From assembly GCA_938016515.1 (NCBI GenBank), contig CALILP010000015.1:1-34260 (forward strand): 34,260 bases of DNA. The letters run 5' to 3'. A program made the position numbers and the translations under genes. This document shows, piece after piece, positions 14,526-23,133 of the stretch. Source of the DNA: an uncultured Paracoccaceae bacterium. GTDB taxonomy: Bacteria; Pseudomonadota; Alphaproteobacteria; Rhodobacterales; Rhodobacteraceae. A model generated the notes under the pieces. It searched no databases, was not told the DNA's origin, and was given only the letters and a program-made list of their open reading frames with translations. Position 1 is the stretch's first letter; every line of letters starts with the position of its first letter.

Positions 14526-15327
14526 TACAGGGGCAAAAAACCAACCTATCGAAGTCCGGTTTCGCGGTGGTGGCTTCGCCCCGAAAGCCCGCCGTTCGGT
14601 TGGCCTCGCGGTCTTTATCTTCTTGATCGGAATCGCCGAGATCGGAACGCGACAAGGATGGATATCGTCCCTAACCTTGCCCAAACCATCGGACGTTCTG
14701 GCCACATTCGGAGAGCTTTGGGAAAGTGGGTTGTTGTTCAAGCATCTCATTCCGTCCCTGAGCCGTCTGGCTGTAGGTGCCGCGATTGGGGCCTCAATCG
14801 GGATCGCAGTTGGCATCATGATCGGCCTTTTTTCTTACGTGCGCGCCGGCATGGTGCCACTTGTTGCAGCCATCTTCCCGATTCCCAAAATTGCGCTTTT
14901 GCCATTGTTCGTCATTTGGTTTGGGATTGATGAGGCCAGCAAATACGCGCTGATCGCCTTTGGGACCTTCACACCCACGGTTGTGGCCACATACGGCGCG
15001 GTGGATAATGTGGACAGGTCGCTGATCCGCATGGGGCAAAGTTTCGGGCTGTCGTGGCTGTCCATTGTGCGCAAGATCGTCTTGCCGGGGGCGATGCCCG
15101 GCATTCTCTCAGGGCTGCGCATCTCGCTTGCCATCGCCATCATTCTGCTCGTTGCCGCCGAAATGCTGGGCGCGGAATATGGGATCGGGGCCTACATCCT
15201 TGAAGCCGGATCGCTTTATGATCTTGAGCGTCTTTTTGCAGGCGTCGTCATTCTGTCATTGCTGGGTGTTATCCTCAGCACGCTCATCGGCTTTATCGAA
15301 GGCCGTTTGCTGAGTTGGCGCGCGTGA
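14518..15327 (+). CDS. ABC importer permease, NitT/TauT family
   Basis: A 269-residue inner-membrane permease with six predicted spans. The EAA-type cytoplasmic loop is seen at VDRSLIRMGQSFGLSWLSIVRKIVLPGAMPGILSG in outline (GxxxxxIxxxxxLP), where it docks on the ATPase. The hydrophilic lead of about 30 residues precedes the first span VGLAVFIFLIGIAEIG. ATG 14518 overlaps the ATPase stop by 8 bp. Last gene of the GntR-binding protein-ATPase-permease set; no catabolic gene follows, so the substrate stays open. Confidence 0.94.
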   Translation: MSDTGAKNQPIEVRFRGGGFAPKARRSVGLAVFIFLIGIAEIGTRQGWISSLTLPKPSDVLATFGELWESGLLFKHLIPSLSRLAVGAAIGASIGIAVGIMIGLFSYVRAGMVPLVAAIFPIPKIALLPLFVIWFGIDEASKYALIAFGTFTPTVVATYGAVDNVDRSLIRMGQSFGLSWLSIVRKIVLPGAMPGILSGLRISLAIAIILLVAAEMLGAEYGIGAYILEAGSLYDLERLFAGVVILSLLGVILSTLIGFIEGRLLSWRA

Positions 15328-15697
15328 GCCGTAAGCAAGCCTGCATGCGACTGTGACGTCGTCATTGCGGGCCGCGGCGCAGGCTGCGTCGGGGACCGCA
15401 ACCGAAGACAACAATTCGAGCCTCTACCTTGGCATCTGGAAGTAGATGGGCAGTGAATAAACGATGGCAAGGGCAACGGGACAAACGACCTAGGGACTTC
15501 GAGGACTTGCTCCGAATTGCGCAAGATTTTCGGTTACTTCGAACCGCAACAAAGTCAGAGACTTGTAAATTCTGGTCAATTCCTGTGCCGCGCCAAGAAC
15601 GAATAGCGATTATCATGCTGTGAGCGCGCGCAGCGAGAAAACCGAATTTACAGGTTGGGTTCAAACTTGCCGCTCGCCCAAAACTTGCACCATTTAA
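15328..15697. other. Gap between convergent units, nothing recognised
   Basis: About 370 bp between the permease and the helicase terminator. Short open frames on both strands (for example 15429-15623 plus and 15362-15664 minus) lack ribosome sites and family resemblance. No repeat of the other families was found here. Confidence 0.5.
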
Positions 15698-15730
15698 GAA
15701 AAAGGCCCGCCAGAGTAGCAGGCCTTTTTC
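15698..15730 (-). terminator. Bidirectional terminator, mainly of the helicase gene
   Basis: GAAAAAGGCC (15698-15707) pairs perfectly with GGCCTTTTTC (15721-15730). Read on the minus strand the stem ends in TTTTTC right after the helicase stop; read on the plus strand TTTTTCTTTTC follows, so it can also stop transcripts from the importer operon. Confidence 0.85.
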
Positions 15731-15751
15731 TTTTCTTTAAACCTCAGGCGC

Positions 15752-17095
15752 TTAGGCCGCTGACGACCGTCCGCCACCGGCGCCGCCCTTGCGCCGTTTG
15801 CGCCGCTGACCACCACCGGGCTTGCCCGCTGGGTTGCCGCCGCTGTTCGCCGCTTTCGGTGCGCCACCGGGCTTGCCGCGTCCGCGACCTCCGCCGCCTC
15901 CGCCACCACCACCGCGTCGGCCACCGCCGCCGCCGCCGTTTGGTCGTTTCTTCTGACCCGGCTGGATTTCCCATTCGGTGCCAGAGGCCACGGGGATTTG
16001 TTCCTTCATGGCCTTCTCGATATCCTTGAGATCAATGATCTCGTCGGGTGCGCAGAACGCAATCGCGGACCCATCGGCCCCTGCCCGTGCCGTCCGGCCA
16101 ATCCGGTGCACATAGTTTTCCGCCACGTTCGGCAGGTCGTAGTTATAGACGTGTCGCACACCCGGAATGTCGATGCCGCGTGCGGCCACATCGGTGGCCA
16201 CGAGAACCCGGACGTCGCCCTTTTTGAAAGCTTCGATGGCCCGTTCGCGCTGGCCTTGGGATTTATTGCCGTGGATGGATGCTGCGGCAAAGCCCTTCTT
16301 TTCAAGGAACTTATACAGCTTTTCACAGCCATGCTTTGTCCGGCCAAAGACCAGCGCCAATTCGTCCCGGTGATCGTCCAGCAGTTCAACCAGTAGGTCC
16401 GCTTTGGCCGCTTGGGCCACATAATGCAGCGACTGGTTGATCTTTTTGACGGCCTGCCCCGGAGGGTTCACCTGTACCCGGATCGGGTTCGTCAGGTAGC
16501 TGTCTGCCAGCTCTGACATCAGTTTTGGCATGGTGGCCGAGAACATCATCGTCTGACGATCTTTCGCCAACAAAGGTGCAATCCGGCGCAGCGCATGGAT
16601 GAAACCCATGTCGAGCATCTGGTCTGCTTCGTCGAGAACCAGATAGATCGTCTCGTCCAGACGCACCGCGCGGCGGTCGAGCAGGTCGATCAGGCGACCG
16701 GGGGTGGCGACCAAAAGGTCGACGCCGCCCGCAAGACGCTTTGTCTGGGCGACGATGCCTGCCCCACCAACCACAAGCGCCACTTTCAGGTGGCTGCCTT
16801 TGGTATAGTTCGTCAGATTGTCGGAGATCTGTTTGGCCAACTCGCGCGTCGGTGCAAGGATCAGGCCGCGCACGGTTTTGGCGTTTGGCTTCACGCCCGC
16901 TTTCATCAAAGCATCAATCATTGGCAGACCGAAGGCCGCCGTTTTGCCTGTGCCCGTCTGGGCAAGGCCCATCACGTCGCGGCCATTCATGGCGTGCGGG
17001 ATGGCTTGGGTTTGAATTGGCGTAGGATCGGTGATCCCCTGTTCGGCCAATTTCGCAACAAGGCGGGGCGCAAGGCCCAGCATATCAAAATCCAT
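15752..17095 (-). CDS. DEAD-box RNA helicase, RhlE-like, with Gly/Arg-rich tail
   Basis: A 447-residue ATP-dependent RNA helicase. In order: Q motif TPIQTQ (25-30), Walker A AQTGTGKT (45-52), PTREL, TPGRL, DEAD (155-158), SAT (186-188), then the second RecA domain with VATDVAARGIDIPG and HRIGRTARAG. The last 60 or so residues are Gly/Arg-rich (RRGGGGGGGGGRGRGK) and end in a Lys/Arg block, an RNA-binding tail as in RhlE-type proteins. It unwinds rRNA and mRNA structure, often in the cold and in RNA decay. ATG 17095 gives the family N terminus; the longer frame upstream is leader. Divergent from mipZ. Confidence 0.94.
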   Translation of the reverse strand: MDFDMLGLAPRLVAKLAEQGITDPTPIQTQAIPHAMNGRDVMGLAQTGTGKTAAFGLPMIDALMKAGVKPNAKTVRGLILAPTRELAKQISDNLTNYTKGSHLKVALVVGGAGIVAQTKRLAGGVDLLVATPGRLIDLLDRRAVRLDETIYLVLDEADQMLDMGFIHALRRIAPLLAKDRQTMMFSATMPKLMSELADSYLTNPIRVQVNPPGQAVKKINQSLHYVAQAAKADLLVELLDDHRDELALVFGRTKHGCEKLYKFLEKKGFAAASIHGNKSQGQRERAIEAFKKGDVRVLVATDVAARGIDIPGVRHVYNYDLPNVAENYVHRIGRTARAGADGSAIAFCAPDEIIDLKDIEKAMKEQIPVASGTEWEIQPGQKKRPNGGGGGGRRGGGGGGGGGRGRGKPGGAPKAANSGGNPAGKPGGGQRRKRRKGGAGGGRSSAA

Positions 17096-17448
17096 TATGT
17101 ATCTTTCTGGCAAGGTTGAGCCTTGCACATTGGGTTCGCGGTCTTTGCCATATGCAAAGGACCAGCGTGCAGGTTGCGCCCATATGCTGACCATCACACA
17201 CATGTGCGAAAACCGATCAGGCGCTGGACCCCCTGCGTGATGTGGGAACCGGAAATTTAGCGCCGTCTTGTTGGACCTGACTGGTCGAACGCTGCTCACG
17301 CGGCAGGGACGGCGGTTGAGGGGGAAGTGGGCCTTTGTGGCTCTCATGTCAACCCGCAATAGAAATTAACGCCGTTGCGTCGCTGGCGCTTTCTTTGGTC
17401 GGGCAAGCAACCTATACCACCCCAAAACGACGCATTGAGGGCAAAGCT
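17096..17448. promoter_or_regulatory. Divergent promoter and leader region, helicase / mipZ
   Basis: No gene of its own. Near the helicase start are two hairpins: CAAGG-TTGAG-CCTTG (17111-17125) and GGTCTTTGC-CATAT-GCAAA(G)GACC (17140-17163, one bulged G). They would lie in the 5' leader of the helicase mRNA and could be substrates of the helicase itself. Near mipZ the GAGG at 17437-17440 decides its TTG start at 17449. Promoter elements themselves could not be assigned. Confidence 0.45.
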
Positions 17449-18258
17449 TTGGCGCATATTATCGTTGTCGGAAACGAAAAAGGCGGGGCGGGGAAATCCA
17501 CCGTCTCCATGCATATTGCAACCGCTTTGTCCCGGATGGGTCACAAGGTTGGCTGTATTGATCTGGACCTGCGTCAAAAGACGATGGGCCGCTATATCCA
17601 TAACCGTAAGACGTTTATGGCCAAAGAGAACCTGACCCTGCCGACACCGGGTTACAGCGAACTGCCCGATATCGACCAAGCCTCTGTTCCTGAAGGTGAA
17701 AACCTAAGTGATCACCGCCTGTCGATGGCTGTTGCCGGGCTGGAACCTGACAGCGATTTCATCCTGATTGATTGTCCGGGATCACATACTCGCCTGTCAC
17801 AGGTCGCGCATTCTTTGGCGGATACTTTGGTGACGCCGCTCAATGACAGCTTCATCGACTTTGATTTGCTGGCCCATGTTGATACCGAAGGCGAAGAGAT
17901 CACCGGGCCGTCTGTTTATTCCGAAATGGTCTGGAATGCCCGCCAATTGCGCGCCCGTGCCGGTCTGACCCCCATTGACTGGATTGTCGTGCGCAATCGG
18001 ATGGGCGCCCAGCAGATGGTGAACAAGGAAAAGATGGAACGCGTGATTGATAAGCTGGCCCAGCGGATCGGGTTCCGCACCGCCCCCGGCTTTAACGAGC
18101 GGGTCATCTTCCGAGAGCTGTTTCCGCGCGGTCTGACCCTGCTGGACCTGCGTGATATTGGGGTGAAGGGCCTGAATATCTCGAATGTCGCAGCACGTAA
18201 CGAATTGCGGGGCCTTGTGGGTGCGTTGAACCTGCCTGGCGTGACTGTAAACTTCTGA
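17449..18258 (+). CDS. mipZ: Division-plane positioning ATPase MipZ
   Basis: A 269-residue ParA/MinD-family ATPase. It starts AHIIVVGNEKGGAGKST with the deviant Walker A (KGGAGKST, residues 11-18), has GCIDLDLRQKTMGRYI, and FILIDCPGS as Walker B. These strings are characteristic of MipZ, which forms a gradient from the ParB-bound poles and inhibits FtsZ there so that division occurs at midcell. The start is TTG 17449: homologues begin exactly at MAHIIVVGN and GAGG precedes it by 8 bases. The frame runs open upstream to 17335 but this part resembles no MipZ. Confidence 0.93.
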   Translation: MAHIIVVGNEKGGAGKSTVSMHIATALSRMGHKVGCIDLDLRQKTMGRYIHNRKTFMAKENLTLPTPGYSELPDIDQASVPEGENLSDHRLSMAVAGLEPDSDFILIDCPGSHTRLSQVAHSLADTLVTPLNDSFIDFDLLAHVDTEGEEITGPSVYSEMVWNARQLRARAGLTPIDWIVVRNRMGAQQMVNKEKMERVIDKLAQRIGFRTAPGFNERVIFRELFPRGLTLLDLRDIGVKGLNISNVAARNELRGLVGALNLPGVTVNF

Positions 18259-18317
18259 TCCACACTTAAATTTACAGAAATCGTAGCACTTTCTTGTCAT
18301 CCTCTGATGGCAATCAA

Positions 18318-18364
18318 AGAAAGAGGTTCTCTTTCTCTTTGTAGACTGCCTAATATCAAGGCAG
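18318..18364 (+). other. Two hairpins before the glutamate-synthase-like gene
   Basis: AGAAAGAG-GTT-CTCTTTCT (18318-18336, perfect 8-bp stem) followed by CTTTGT, and CTGCCT-AATATCA-AGGCAG (18346-18364). The first may end mipZ transcripts weakly; the second lies 22 bp before the next start and just upstream of its GAGGGA ribosome site. Confidence 0.4.
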
Positions 18365-18386
18365 CCAAAGACATGAGGGAACGCTG

Positions 18387-20009
18387 ATGCTGCGCCAGAT
18401 CTACGAATACCAACGCTATTGGGTCCTGGCCGGGATGGCCGCCCTGACGGTGATCGCTTTGTTATGTTGGGCCATCGACGGTTGGCCGTTTACGCTGGTG
18501 GTCATCACGGGTGGCATCACGGCCTTGGGTGTTCGCGACATGATGCAAACCCACCATGCCGTGACCCGGAACTATCCGATTATCGGCCACATGCGGTTTC
18601 TGTTCGAAAAGATCCGCCCCGAGATCCGCCAGTATTTCGTCGAAAGCGATCAGGACGAGGTGCCGTTTTCGCGCGAACAACGCGCATTGGTCTATCAGCG
18701 CGCCAAAGGTGCCGAGGATAAACGCCCTTTTGGCACCATGCGCAGTGTTTACGAATCCGGCTTTGCCTGGCTGACCCATTCGATCAACCCAACCCATTTT
18801 GAGAGTACGGATTTTCGCGTGAAGATCGGCGGGGACAATTGTAAGCAGCCCTATGATGCCTCGCTGTTCAATATTTCCGCGATGAGCTTTGGGTCGCTGT
18901 CGGCCAACGCCATTTCCGCCCTCAATAAAGGTGCGAAACTGGGCGGATTTGCCCATGACACCGGCGAAGGCGGGATCAGCAAATACCACAAAGAAGGTGG
19001 CGGTGATCTGATCTATGAACTTGGGTCCGGTTACTTTGGCTGTCGCAATGACGACGGGACATTCAACCCTGAAAAGTTCAAAGAGCGCGCGGCTTTGGAT
19101 CAGGTCAAGATGATCGAGATCAAGCTGTCGCAGGGGGCCAAGCCCGGCCACGGTGGCATGCTGCCAGCCGCGAAGATCACACCAGAGATTGCAGAAGCGC
19201 GCGACATTCCAATGGACGTGGATTGTGTGTCGCCTGCCACGCATTCGGCTTTCACTACCCCGATGGAGCTGGTGCAGTTCATCGGTCAGCTACGCGACCT
19301 GTCAGATGGCAAGCCAGTCGGGTTCAAACTGTGCATCGGCCACCGGCGCGAATTTATGTGCATTGTCAAAGCGATGCTGGAAACAGGTATCATCCCCGAT
19401 TTCATCGTTGTAGACGGGGCCGAAGGCGGCACCGGAGCCGCACCGATTGAGTTTTCAAACCATATGGGCATGCCGATGGTCGAAGGGCTGACCTTTGTGC
19501 ACAACACCCTGCGCGGGGCTGGTATCCGTGATCAGGTCAAGATCGGCGTCGCAGGCAAAGTCACATCCGCCTTCCACATTGCCCGCGCGCTGGCCCTTGG
19601 GGCAGATTGGTGCAACGCGGCCCGCGGTTATATGTTCGCCATCGGCTGCATTCAGGCGCAGGCCTGCCACACCAACCACTGCCCCGTTGGTGTGACCACC
19701 CAAGATCCGGTCCGACAGAAGGCATTGAACGTTGACGACAAAACCAAACGGGTTGCCCGCTATCACAAGAACACGTTGAAAGCATTGGGTGAAATGGCCG
19801 GCGCTGCCGGGCTGGAAGAGCCGGGAGGCTTTTTACCCTATCACTTTATCACCCGCGAGTCGGACAACCAGATGACAGAAGGCTCTGACGCGTTTCCGTA
19901 TCTGCCCAACGGGTTTCTGGTAGAAGAAGGCGAAGATCACATAGAGTATCGCCAGCGCTGGCGCCGCGCGGATGCGCATAGTTTCGCACCGCCGCACAAG
20001 CCAATTTAG
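18387..20009 (+). CDS. FMN-binding glutamate synthase family protein, membrane-anchored
   Basis: A 540-residue protein with two N-terminal membrane spans (about residues 10-50: VLAGMAALTVIALLCWAI, FTLVVITGGITALGV), then the glutamate-synthase central/FMN domain: ISAMSFGSLSANAISALNKG, GEGGISKYH, IKLSQGAKPGHGGMLPAAKI, VDGAEGGTGAAP, and the Cys cluster CIQAQACHTNHCPVG that binds the iron-sulfur centre. It lacks the amidotransferase domain of true GltB, so it does not take ammonia from glutamine by itself. Its physiological reaction in these stand-alone forms is not settled. GAGGGA precedes the ATG. Confidence 0.9.
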   Translation: MLRQIYEYQRYWVLAGMAALTVIALLCWAIDGWPFTLVVITGGITALGVRDMMQTHHAVTRNYPIIGHMRFLFEKIRPEIRQYFVESDQDEVPFSREQRALVYQRAKGAEDKRPFGTMRSVYESGFAWLTHSINPTHFESTDFRVKIGGDNCKQPYDASLFNISAMSFGSLSANAISALNKGAKLGGFAHDTGEGGISKYHKEGGGDLIYELGSGYFGCRNDDGTFNPEKFKERAALDQVKMIEIKLSQGAKPGHGGMLPAAKITPEIAEARDIPMDVDCVSPATHSAFTTPMELVQFIGQLRDLSDGKPVGFKLCIGHRREFMCIVKAMLETGIIPDFIVVDGAEGGTGAAPIEFSNHMGMPMVEGLTFVHNTLRGAGIRDQVKIGVAGKVTSAFHIARALALGADWCNAARGYMFAIGCIQAQACHTNHCPVGVTTQDPVRQKALNVDDKTKRVARYHKNTLKALGEMAGAAGLEEPGGFLPYHFITRESDNQMTEGSDAFPYLPNGFLVEEGEDHIEYRQRWRRADAHSFAPPHKPI

Positions 20010-20041
20010 CGTTTGTCACTGACGAATTTGCGCTTCGGGTT

Positions 20042-20060
20042 CCGCAGACGTGGTCTGCGG
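20042..20060 (+). terminator. Perfect hairpin after the glutamate-synthase-like gene
   Basis: CCGCAGAC-GTG-GTCTGCGG, an 8-bp perfect stem 32 bp after the stop, followed by GGGG rather than T. It could be a weak or Rho-assisted terminator before the decarboxylase gene. Confidence 0.4.
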
Positions 20061-20120
20061 GGGCTGGCCATCTATCTGTTGAGGTGACAGGTAGACGACA
20101 CACCAGCAAGGACGCCGCGC

Positions 20121-21554
20121 ATGCCCCCAGAACAGACCCTCGACCCGGACGATTGGGATGCTTTCCGGGCCGCGGCCCACGACATGCTGGATGCAGCAAT
20201 CACGCAAATACAAACCGCCAAGGACGGGCGGGTCTGGTCCCCCTTACCCGATGATCAAAAGGCGGCGTTTCAGGCGCCCCTGCCCGCCACGGGGACGAAT
20301 GTAGACGACCAGCTTAAGGCCTTGATGCCTTACGGTGTCGGCAACACCCACCCCCGGTTCTTTGGCTGGGTCCACGGCAGCGGCACACCGTCCAACATGA
20401 TCGCCGACATCGCGGCTTCGGCGATGAACGCCAACCTCGGCGGACGCGATCATGGGGCGATTTATGTGGAACAACAGGTGGTTGCATGGTGCAGGGACAT
20501 CTTTGGATTCCCCGAAGACAGCAGCGGCTTGGTCGTCTCGGGTACGTCGATTGCAACCCTGATCGCGCTGAAAGCGGCACGAGATCGGCTGTCAGACTAT
20601 GCAGGCCGCGAAACCGGACCGGCAAGCGGCTTGGTGGGCTATACCTCGACGCAGACCCACTCTTGCGTGGCGCGGACCTTTGATATCCTTGGGCTGGGCA
20701 GCAACGCATTGCGGCGCATCCCGGTGAATGCGGATTTCGAGATGGATTGCACCGCCTTACGGGCAGCCATCGCCGCGGACCGGGCCGCAGGTTTCACACC
20801 CTTTACGATCATCGGAACAGCTGGGTCGGTGAACGTGGGGGCGGTTGACGACTTGAACACCCTCGCCGACATCGCAGCCGAAGAAGACCTGTGGCTTCAC
20901 GTCGACGGGGCGTTCGGCGCACCTGCGGTCTTAAGTGACACACAGCGGCCCCGGCTGGCAGGGATCGAGCGGGTCGACAGCCTTGCGTTTGATTTCCACA
21001 AATGGCTGCACGTCACCTATGACGCAGGCATGGTGATGATCCGGTCCGAAGATGTGCACCGCCGGACGTTCTCTGAACGGCCCGACTACCTGAAAGGAAC
21101 GGATCGGGGCTTGGCGGCTGGTGGCGCCTGGCCGACGGAATTTGGGCCAGAATTGTCGCGCGGATTTCGGGCGCTGAAAGTCTGGTCGCAACTGGCCACC
21201 CACGGCACTGAAAAACTGGGCCAGCTGATCACGCAAAACTGCAACCAAGCCAGCTATTTGGCGGACCTTGTTGATGCGGCCCCAGACCTAGAGCGACTGG
21301 CCCCGGTGAAAATGCAAATCTGTTGCTTCCGCTTCGCCCCCGGTGGCGTGTCAGAGGAACGGATGGATGCGTTGACCGATGAGATCGTGATCCAGCTTCA
21401 AATTCAGGGTATCGCGGCCCCCTCTACGACATTGGTGAACGGCACCAATGCGATCCGGGTGAACATCACGAACCACCGCACCCGGACGTCTGATCTGGAC
21501 GTTCTGGTGCAGGCTATTCAGGATATCGGCCACACATTGAATGAAGGAACCTGA
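20121..21554 (+). CDS. PLP-dependent amino acid decarboxylase, group II
   Basis: A 477-residue fold-type I enzyme of the aromatic-L-amino-acid/glutamate decarboxylase family. Seen: HPRFFGWVHGSGTP at 77-90, TQTHSCV with His180 that stacks on the PLP ring, HVDGAFG (260-266) with Asp262 binding the pyridine nitrogen, and DFHKWLHV with Lys294 forming the Schiff base. The family removes CO2 from aromatic or acidic amino acids, and some members are aldehyde synthases; the substrate is open. AAGGA precedes the ATG. The rhodanese gene begins 1 bp after its stop, so they share a transcript. Confidence 0.92.
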   Translation: MPPEQTLDPDDWDAFRAAAHDMLDAAITQIQTAKDGRVWSPLPDDQKAAFQAPLPATGTNVDDQLKALMPYGVGNTHPRFFGWVHGSGTPSNMIADIAASAMNANLGGRDHGAIYVEQQVVAWCRDIFGFPEDSSGLVVSGTSIATLIALKAARDRLSDYAGRETGPASGLVGYTSTQTHSCVARTFDILGLGSNALRRIPVNADFEMDCTALRAAIAADRAAGFTPFTIIGTAGSVNVGAVDDLNTLADIAAEEDLWLHVDGAFGAPAVLSDTQRPRLAGIERVDSLAFDFHKWLHVTYDAGMVMIRSEDVHRRTFSERPDYLKGTDRGLAAGGAWPTEFGPELSRGFRALKVWSQLATHGTEKLGQLITQNCNQASYLADLVDAAPDLERLAPVKMQICCFRFAPGGVSEERMDALTDEIVIQLQIQGIAAPSTTLVNGTNAIRVNITNHRTRTSDLDVLVQAIQDIGHTLNEGT

Positions 21555-21555
21555 C

Positions 21556-21954
21556 ATGGCCTTGAAAACCACTGCAGCAGAGATGGTCGCACAGGCCCGC
21601 GCCCGGATTACGGAAATCGCAACCGAGGACGGCATCAAGATGGTCGATGACCCCAATGTGGTCATCGTCGACATCCGCGACCCCCGCGAACGCGAACGGA
21701 CGGGTATCATCCCCGGATCGTTTTCATGTCCACGCGGGATGGTCGAGTTTTGGGTCGACCCGCAAAGCCCATATTTCAAGCCGATCTTTGGCGAGGACAA
21801 GACGTTTGTGTTCCACTGCGCCTCTGGCTGGCGGTCAGCACTCACCGTGGCCACGCTGCAAGACATGGGGTTTGAGGCGGCACATCTGACCGATGGCTTT
21901 GGGGATTGGGTCCAGAAAAACGGGCCGATAGCGGCGCTTGAGCCCCGGTCTTAA
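21556..21954 (+). CDS. Rhodanese-like sulfurtransferase
   Basis: A 132-residue single rhodanese domain: VVIVDIRDPRERERTGIIPGS (CH2A region in outline) and the active loop HCASGWRSA with catalytic Cys88, which would carry a persulfide. Single-domain rhodaneses move sulfur between thiols or proteins in the cytoplasm. ATG 21556 is chosen over 21541 because AAGGA lies just before it. It follows the decarboxylase by one base. Its TAA overlaps the stop of the convergent Hint gene within TTAA. Confidence 0.9.
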   Translation: MALKTTAAEMVAQARARITEIATEDGIKMVDDPNVVIVDIRDPRERERTGIIPGSFSCPRGMVEFWVDPQSPYFKPIFGEDKTFVFHCASGWRSALTVATLQDMGFEAAHLTDGFGDWVQKNGPIAALEPRS

Positions 21955-23021
21955 ACCCGTTTGCGCAACCCGGCGTCTGCTTTCAACACGGCCGCATCGC
22001 TGGTCGACAGCTTGCGCCGGGCGTAGCTGCCGTAGGCCATCGGATTACCATTGATCGCAGGCACGCGGGTCAACAGACGGGCCTGCTCTTCGGGTCGGAT
22101 TGACGCCAAGGCTGCACTGGCGGGATGGAACGTCTCGGTCGCCACGCCGTTGGCAAAGACGATTTCGTGCTGTTCCAGCATCATGTGAATATAGACCACA
22201 TTGCGTACGTCATGCGCGGTCAGCACGGTTTCGTCGTTGATCAGATCGCGGGCGGTAACCAGCACCTCATCAGCATTGAACAAAGCGCGGGCACGCGGGC
22301 CACGCAGCACGATGCGATGATCGGGCGATACCAGCAGGCCGCTATCGGGGATATCGCGGTCCAATGCGCCTTCCAGAAAGCGGACGGGGCGCAGATGGGG
22401 ATGAACCTCCATTCGGGCGCCGGTGATCACGCGCCGGCCAATCCACAGGATTTCGGCAGCCCCATTGTCTTGGGTCTGCACCATATCCCCTTCCATCAGC
22501 GACAGCACATCTCGCGGCCCGTCGGGCGTGGCAATCTGGGTGCCGGGGGTAAAGCAAATCACACCGGTGGGGTCTGCGTCCGGCGCGGTCCGCACGGCGG
22601 CTTTGACGTGGTCTTTGACGATCCAAAGCACCGTCTCGTGCGGCGGCAACGCATCCTCAAACAGGGCTAGCGGTTTGCGCCCGGCCCCTGTGCTGATCAA
22701 GGTGACGCGCCATTCCCGGCGGCCATCGGTGACCGAGATGTAGCTTGTAAACAAAGAGGTCTCGGCGACCATCGGATCTTTGGGCTGCATCACATTGCGA
22801 AACATGCGGCGTACTTTGCGGCGCGCGCGGCGGTGCAATTCCACGCCTGTCAGCGGGTTCTCAAGCAGAAGAATGTCTGATGGTCCGTCGACCCGTGTGG
22901 GTGTGCCTGTCCACAACCACCCTGCACCGGGCTTGATCATATCCATCGCCGGGGCGCGTTCCCCGTCGATCACAACCTGTCCCCATGGGATGACGAACGT
23001 GCCGCGAAAGCCCGTTTGCAT
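21951..23021 (-). CDS. Hint (hedgehog/intein-type) domain protein
   Basis: A 356-residue protein. Residues 1-150 are a basic, beta-rich region of unknown role. From Cys156 (CFTPGTQIATPDGPRDVLSL) to about 300 there is a Hint_2-type domain: block A with the nucleophilic Cys, block B SPDHRIVL, and YIHMMLEQHEIVFANGVATE near the end. Hint folds cleave or rearrange a peptide bond at the Cys, but many Rhodobacterales members have no known partner. No signal peptide. The gene converges on the rhodanese gene, their stops sharing TTAA (21951-21954). Confidence 0.9.
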   Translation of the reverse strand: MQTGFRGTFVIPWGQVVIDGERAPAMDMIKPGAGWLWTGTPTRVDGPSDILLLENPLTGVELHRRARRKVRRMFRNVMQPKDPMVAETSLFTSYISVTDGRREWRVTLISTGAGRKPLALFEDALPPHETVLWIVKDHVKAAVRTAPDADPTGVICFTPGTQIATPDGPRDVLSLMEGDMVQTQDNGAAEILWIGRRVITGARMEVHPHLRPVRFLEGALDRDIPDSGLLVSPDHRIVLRGPRARALFNADEVLVTARDLINDETVLTAHDVRNVVYIHMMLEQHEIVFANGVATETFHPASAALASIRPEEQARLLTRVPAINGNPMAYGSYARRKLSTSDAAVLKADAGLRKRV

Positions 23022-23133
23022 ACCTGTATTTCCTTGCCTCTTGCCGCGTCATTGGCGCGCAGCTTATGGCTTAGTGTAAAGCGTGCAGAGTCTGCGGATC
23101 AAGCCGCATCAAGCGCAGCGCGCAATTTTCCTG

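Noticed and set aside
15362-15664. 100-codon minus frame in the gap before the helicase terminator
   Set aside because: Arg/Ser/Cys-rich translation without family resemblance; it lies beyond the helicase terminator with no ribosome site seen.
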